DNA of 64,000 nucleotides from JAFNAG01 sp963824985. GTDB lineage: Bacteria; Acidobacteriota; UBA6911. Positions within the stretch are counted from its first letter, which is position 1. Every line of letters begins with the position of its first letter. The notes beneath the pieces were generated by a model that was not told where the DNA came from, made no database searches, and saw only the letters and a program-made list of their open reading frames with translations. Positions 60,641-64,000 of the stretch are shown here, piece after piece. The DNA is taken from NCBI GenBank assembly GCA_963824985.1, contig CAWGRQ010000002.1, forward strand, positions 1 through 64,000, given 5' to 3'. A program made the position numbers and the translations under genes.

Positions 60641-61609
60641 GATTAATCGCTCCTAACGACAATTATCCTGAACCAATCCAAAACCAGCCTTGGCTGAGGT
60701 TCGGGACGCTTCCCCCAGTTCAGGCCCTGCCCCACGATACGTGGCTCGTTGGCATCGATTGATAAGCGAGCCCAATCGGCTAACGCAACCGCCGGGTGAC
60801 CGGCGCTTTCGAATCATCGATTCCGATCCGCTCAGTGCACATGTGCCTGTTCAAAAGCGGACGTGCAGATGCCGGTGCGCAACGCTATCCGACAGGGCAC
60901 GGACGGCAGGATCTCCATACGCGGCGCTGGCATCGCGCATCTGCGCAATCCGACGGTCTCATTGGAGGCATCTATGCCCCTGAACACCTCGCCGCTCGAT
61001 CCGAACCCGAATCGCAGTGTGGTTCTAGGTCCCGTTCAAAACGACCTCCCTTACCCAATATACCTCCAATCCGAGGAGCCTGGAGCATTCGGCATCCCAT
61101 CCCACCGTGTTCCCCCTTAGTGTTTGGCACACAAGAGAATGACCTCATCTGATGGTTCGCTGGCAATGGTAATTGCTACTTTCAAATCGGACTCGATGGC
61201 CCGGCGCATACCAATTATACCTCCCTGAACCTAGACGGAACATTGGGAATTGCAGGAAAGCATCCCGCTCTACGCACCAAAATGCCAGACGGGGGCGGAG
61301 TGTCGTTGCCGGCATCCCTCTCTCCGCTTGGTTGCAGGAACATGAGCGGTTTCCTGCACGCACCTCACGAGGATGCGCGACGGAGCGGCCAGCGTGAGAT
61401 GTCAAATATGGTCAGGCCGCTTCGCGGTAATAGTACCGCAGCATGCCGCCCCGTCGCTCGCGGCACACGACTTCCCCTGTGGTGAAGCCCACTTCACCCT
61501 GGAAGCGGTGGCAAGCTGCTGACTCCCCCTTCCAGTTGAGCCCGCATTTCCTGGGTTCCGATTTGGCGCTTCCCATGGTGTGGTAGACTAATGATTTCAT
61601 GAGGAGACC
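60641..61609. other. Gene-free stretch of almost 1 kb
   Basis: No recognisable gene. Several open frames of 60-120 codons exist but have no ribosome sites and odd composition. A 54-codon minus-strand frame at 61412-61576 has sensible-looking sequence (FQGEVGFTTGEVVCRERRGG) but no family match or Shine-Dalgarno. Possibly decayed coding DNA. Confidence 0.4.
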
Positions 61610-62665
61610 ATGATACGGACCATTGAGTGGCGGGATAGCGAAGTGATCATGCTCGACCAGCGCCTGTTGCCGCTGCAGGAGGTATACCGTGCCTGTTCCG
61701 GGTATCAGGAGGTGGCGGAAGCGATTCGATCCATGGTGATCCGCGGCGCGCCCGCCATCGGCGTTGCCGCCGCCATGGGTGTGGCTCTGGGTGTCGAAAA
61801 GGCCGCCGCAACCACCGTCGAGGAACTCGATCCGCAGTTTGAGTCGCTCTGCGGCACGCTCGCCGCGGCGCGCCCGACTGCGGTCAACCTCTTCTGGGCT
61901 ATTGAGCGCATGAAACGCGTCTACCGGGAGACTCGGGCTGCCGGAGTCAGCGCGGTGCGCGGCGCTCTGAAACACGAAGCCCTGGCCATGCATGAAGAGG
62001 ACATTCGAGCTAACCGGGACATGGGAAAACATGGCCAGCCGCTGATTCCCGACGGCGCCAGCATCCTGACGCACTGCAATGCCGGCGCGCTCGCCACGGC
62101 AGGCTATGGCACAGCCCTGGGTGTCATCCGGGCGGCCGTTGAGGCCGGCAAGCAGGTTCAGGTGTATGCCGATGAAACCCGACCCTTTTTGCAGGGCGCC
62201 CGGCTGACCGCCTGGGAATTGCAGCAGGACCATATCCCGGTCACCGTAATTACCGACGGCATGGCGGGTCACTTCATGCGCCTGGGGAAGATCGACTGCG
62301 TCATCGTGGGCGCCGACCGGATTGCAGCCAATGGCGATGTGGCCAACAAGATCGGAACCTACTCCGTGGCCGTGCTGGCCAAGGAGAATGGCTTACCGTT
62401 CTATGTCGCGGCGCCGACGTCGACCTTCGACCTGACGCTCCCGGATGGCAGCTGCATTCCGATCGAAGAACGTGATCCGGAGGAAGTGCGCACGTTTCAG
62501 GGGATCCCGGTGACCGCGCCTCACACTCAAGTCGCCAACCCCGCGTTCGATGTGACGCCGAACCGCTACGTGGCGGCCATCATCACCGAACGGGGCGTGG
62601 CGCGCCCCCCCTACGGTCCGAGCCTGAAAGCGCTCGCGGATGCTCTGCCTGAACGGAAGGGTTGA
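61610..62665 (+). CDS. mtnA: Methylthioribose-1-phosphate isomerase
   Basis: Converts methylthioribose-1-phosphate to methylthioribulose-1-phosphate in methionine salvage. 351 residues, full length. Features: AIRSMVIRGAPAIGVAAAMG, AARPTAVNLFWAIERMKRVY, ILTHCNAGALATAGYGTALG (catalytic Cys), VYADETRPFLQGARLTAWEL and GADRIAANGDVANKIGTY (catalytic Asp). Start ATG 61610 with GAGGAGACC upstream. Other mtn genes are absent. tsaD follows one base after the stop, so they are cotranscribed. Confidence 0.96.
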   Translation: MIRTIEWRDSEVIMLDQRLLPLQEVYRACSGYQEVAEAIRSMVIRGAPAIGVAAAMGVALGVEKAAATTVEELDPQFESLCGTLAAARPTAVNLFWAIERMKRVYRETRAAGVSAVRGALKHEALAMHEEDIRANRDMGKHGQPLIPDGASILTHCNAGALATAGYGTALGVIRAAVEAGKQVQVYADETRPFLQGARLTAWELQQDHIPVTVITDGMAGHFMRLGKIDCVIVGADRIAANGDVANKIGTYSVAVLAKENGLPFYVAAPTSTFDLTLPDGSCIPIEERDPEEVRTFQGIPVTAPHTQVANPAFDVTPNRYVAAIITERGVARPPYGPSLKALADALPERKG

Positions 62666-62666
62666 G

Positions 62667-63696
62667 ATGCTGGTACTTGGAATCGAGTCATCCTGCGATG
62701 AAACCGCGGCCGCGCTGGTCGAGGACGGCCGCATCGTTCACTCCAACGTTGTCGCCTCGCAAGTGAAGACTCACGCCGGCTTCGGAGGCGTGGTTCCCGA
62801 ACTGGCCAGCCGGGAACACCTGCGCAATATCGGCTTTGTCGTCCGGAAAGCATTCGATGATGCCGGCAGGAAATACAACGGGATTGACGGCATTGCCGTG
62901 ACCCAGGGCCCGGGGCTCATCGGATCCCTCCTGGTCGGGCTCTCGTTCGCCAAAGCCATGGCATTTGCCTTGAATAAGCCGCTGGTGGCCGTCAACCACA
63001 TCGAAGGCCACATCTATTCCGCATTTGTCGAACATCCCGGGATCGCATACCCGTTCCTGGCCCTGGCGGTTTCCGGCGGACACACCTCGCTGATCTTTTC
63101 TCCGGAGCCGGAACGCTACCAGGCGGTCGCCCGAACCCGCGACGACGCAGCCGGGGAAGCTCTCGACAAGCTGGCGAAGTTTCTCGGCCTGGGATATCCG
63201 GGCGGACCCATTATCGATCGCCTGGCGCCGCAGGGATTGGCGCGCAGCTTTCACTTTTCCATTCCCAAGATCAGCGACGGCAGCCTCGACTTCAGTTTCA
63301 GCGGTTTCAAGACCGCGGCGCTGAGGCACATCGAGCAGGCCGGGATAAGGCCCTGCAGGCCGGGGAAGCCCATACCGCAAGAAGTCCTCAACCTGCTGGC
63401 CAGCTATCAGCAGGCCATCATCGATACCCTGGTCGCGCAGACGCGCAAGGCGGTTGCAGCGCCACCGGCCGCGATCCGTCCTCCTGGTCGGGGGCGTGGC
63501 GTGCAACAGCATGTTGCGCAGGACTTTCACCGAGGCGTTCGCAGGGGGAGCGGGTGCCTGCAGTGTTTATTACCCCAGCCCGTCCCTGACCACCGACAAC
63601 GCCGCCATGATCGCCTCCGCCGGAGTTCCAAAATTGCGCCGGGGCGCGACCGCCGGGCTGGACCTCAATGCTTATGCCGACCTTCCGCTCTGCTGA
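62667..63696 (+). CDS. tsaD: tRNA threonylcarbamoyladenosine transferase TsaD, one +1 frameshift
   Basis: TsaD makes t6A37 in ANN-decoding tRNAs with TsaB and TsaE and is essential in many bacteria. From ATG 62667: VLGIESSCDETAAALVEDGR, VVPELASREHLRNI, VNHIEGHIYSAFVEHPGIAY (metal-binding HxxxH), FLALAVSGGHTSLIF. The frame changes near 63462-63476 and continues SVLLVGGVACNSMLRRTFTE, PSLTTDNAAMIASAGVPKLR and a stop at 63694-63696. Length 1030 is 3n+1: one extra base, so most likely a sequence error. Confidence 0.93.
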
Positions 63697-63702
63697 ACCC
63701 GG

Positions 63703-64000
63703 CTACTTCTGCACCGGGGGCTGATACGGGATCCCGAGCTGTTCGAGATATGTCTTGGTGCTTGCCGGGTTAAAGGACGATTCGAGAGAGTCTTGCTTCT
63801 CGCAGCATCGGAGTCGAGTGCGAGAGATCAGCCAGATCCTCCACGACACTGGCGGCCTGCAGTTGATGCAGGATGTGTGGGGGGAGCTCCATGTCCGAAG
63901 AGCCAGCGACAAGGACGACCTGACGGATGTGTGGGCCGGCATTGGCGACTGGCAGCCCTGACGAGTATACGTGGAATAGGGAGACGCCCCCCATTCAGAG
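63703..64000 (-). CDS. Unidentified protein, 3' part (runs off window)
   Basis: A minus-strand gene enters from the right edge. In one frame: HIRQVVLVAGSSDMELPPHI, LHQLQAASVVEDLADLS. After a likely +1 shift near 63780-63800 it continues SSFNPASTKTYLEQLGIPYQ and stops at 63703. I do not recognise a family; the first half has a PIN- or regulator-like feel but no motif supports that. It converges with tsaD, 6 bp away. Confidence 0.45.
   Translation of the reverse strand, partial: SEWGASPYSTYTRQGCQSPMPAHTSVRSSLSLALRTWSSPHTSCINCRPPVSWRIWLISRTRLRCCEKQDSLESSFNPASTKTYLEQLGIPYQPPVQK

Noticed and set aside
60690..61405. Frames of 74-118 codons in the 0.97-kb gap before mtnA
   Set aside because: No ribosome sites, unlike residue composition, and overlapping alternatives in several frames.
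61412..62272. 286-codon minus-strand frame opposite mtnA
   Set aside because: Most of it is the antisense of mtnA; only its last 54 codons lie outside and they lack a start signal or family match.

Overview
The window most likely comes from a Gram-negative bacterium of the Acidobacteriota. It has outer-membrane and lipid A genes (bamA, skp, lpxA, fabZ, lpxI, lolCD, a TonB-dependent receptor), a VWFA-type secreted protein of the acidobacterial kind, a DUF4388 protein, a run of secreted glycoside hydrolases, and much repeat-rich intergenic DNA. The phylum is an inference from gene content, not from a marker-gene tree.

Layout. 1-4.7 kb: eno (cut by the window edge), mazG, a SurA/PrsA-type lipoprotein and the 3' part of mfd, all on the minus strand. 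This order resembles actinobacteria, and mfd stops dead at a repeat, so the block may be foreign or mis-joined. 4.98-9.3 kb: rnr, a Mut7-C RNase gene and gatB. 9.3-12.6 kb: an accessory patch with higBA, a mazEF-like pair with a broken toxin, a small truncated ORF and several inverted-repeat elements. 12.7-21.4 kb: GH39, GH31 and NPCBM-GH27 enzymes and an S9 peptidase. 21.6-24.4 kb: an orphan B12-binding-type radical SAM enzyme, an OmpA remnant and miaA.

24.7-45 kb is a long minus-strand housekeeping block. Read in the direction of transcription it runs pgsA, a DUF512 radical SAM protein, ribH, nusB, lysS, lolC, lolD, a small membrane protein, clpC, bamA, skp, fabZ, lpxA, lpxI, a Gfo/Idh oxidoreductase, a TonB-like protein, a SpoIID-domain lipoprotein and a 47-residue membrane protein. 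It builds the outer membrane, lipid A and related functions. 45-51.7 kb: DUF4388 protein, a leaderless BtuF-like protein, an HD phosphohydrolase, an HpaI-type aldolase and a carboxypeptidase-regulatory-repeat protein. 51.7-57.1 kb: a cobalamin riboswitch followed by btuF, btuC, btuD and btuB, joined by 4-base overlaps. 57.3-58.4 kb: DUF2442, an IS110 transposase remnant and an MNT/HepT toxin-antitoxin remnant. 58.9-64 kb: the VWFA protein, mtnA, tsaD and an unidentified edge gene.

Three themes stand out. First, several families of short non-autonomous inverted-repeat elements sit at gene ends and have supplied start or stop regions to neighbouring genes. The largest family has four copies, and two of them carry a 32-bp perfect hairpin with a covarying base pair. 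Second, many genes, including the essential bamA and tsaD, carry frameshifts that are almost all +1, which points to an insertion-biased sequencing error and warns against calling these genes pseudogenes. Third, the mfd break coincides exactly with a repeat copy. No tRNA, rRNA, CRISPR array or intact transposase was seen.
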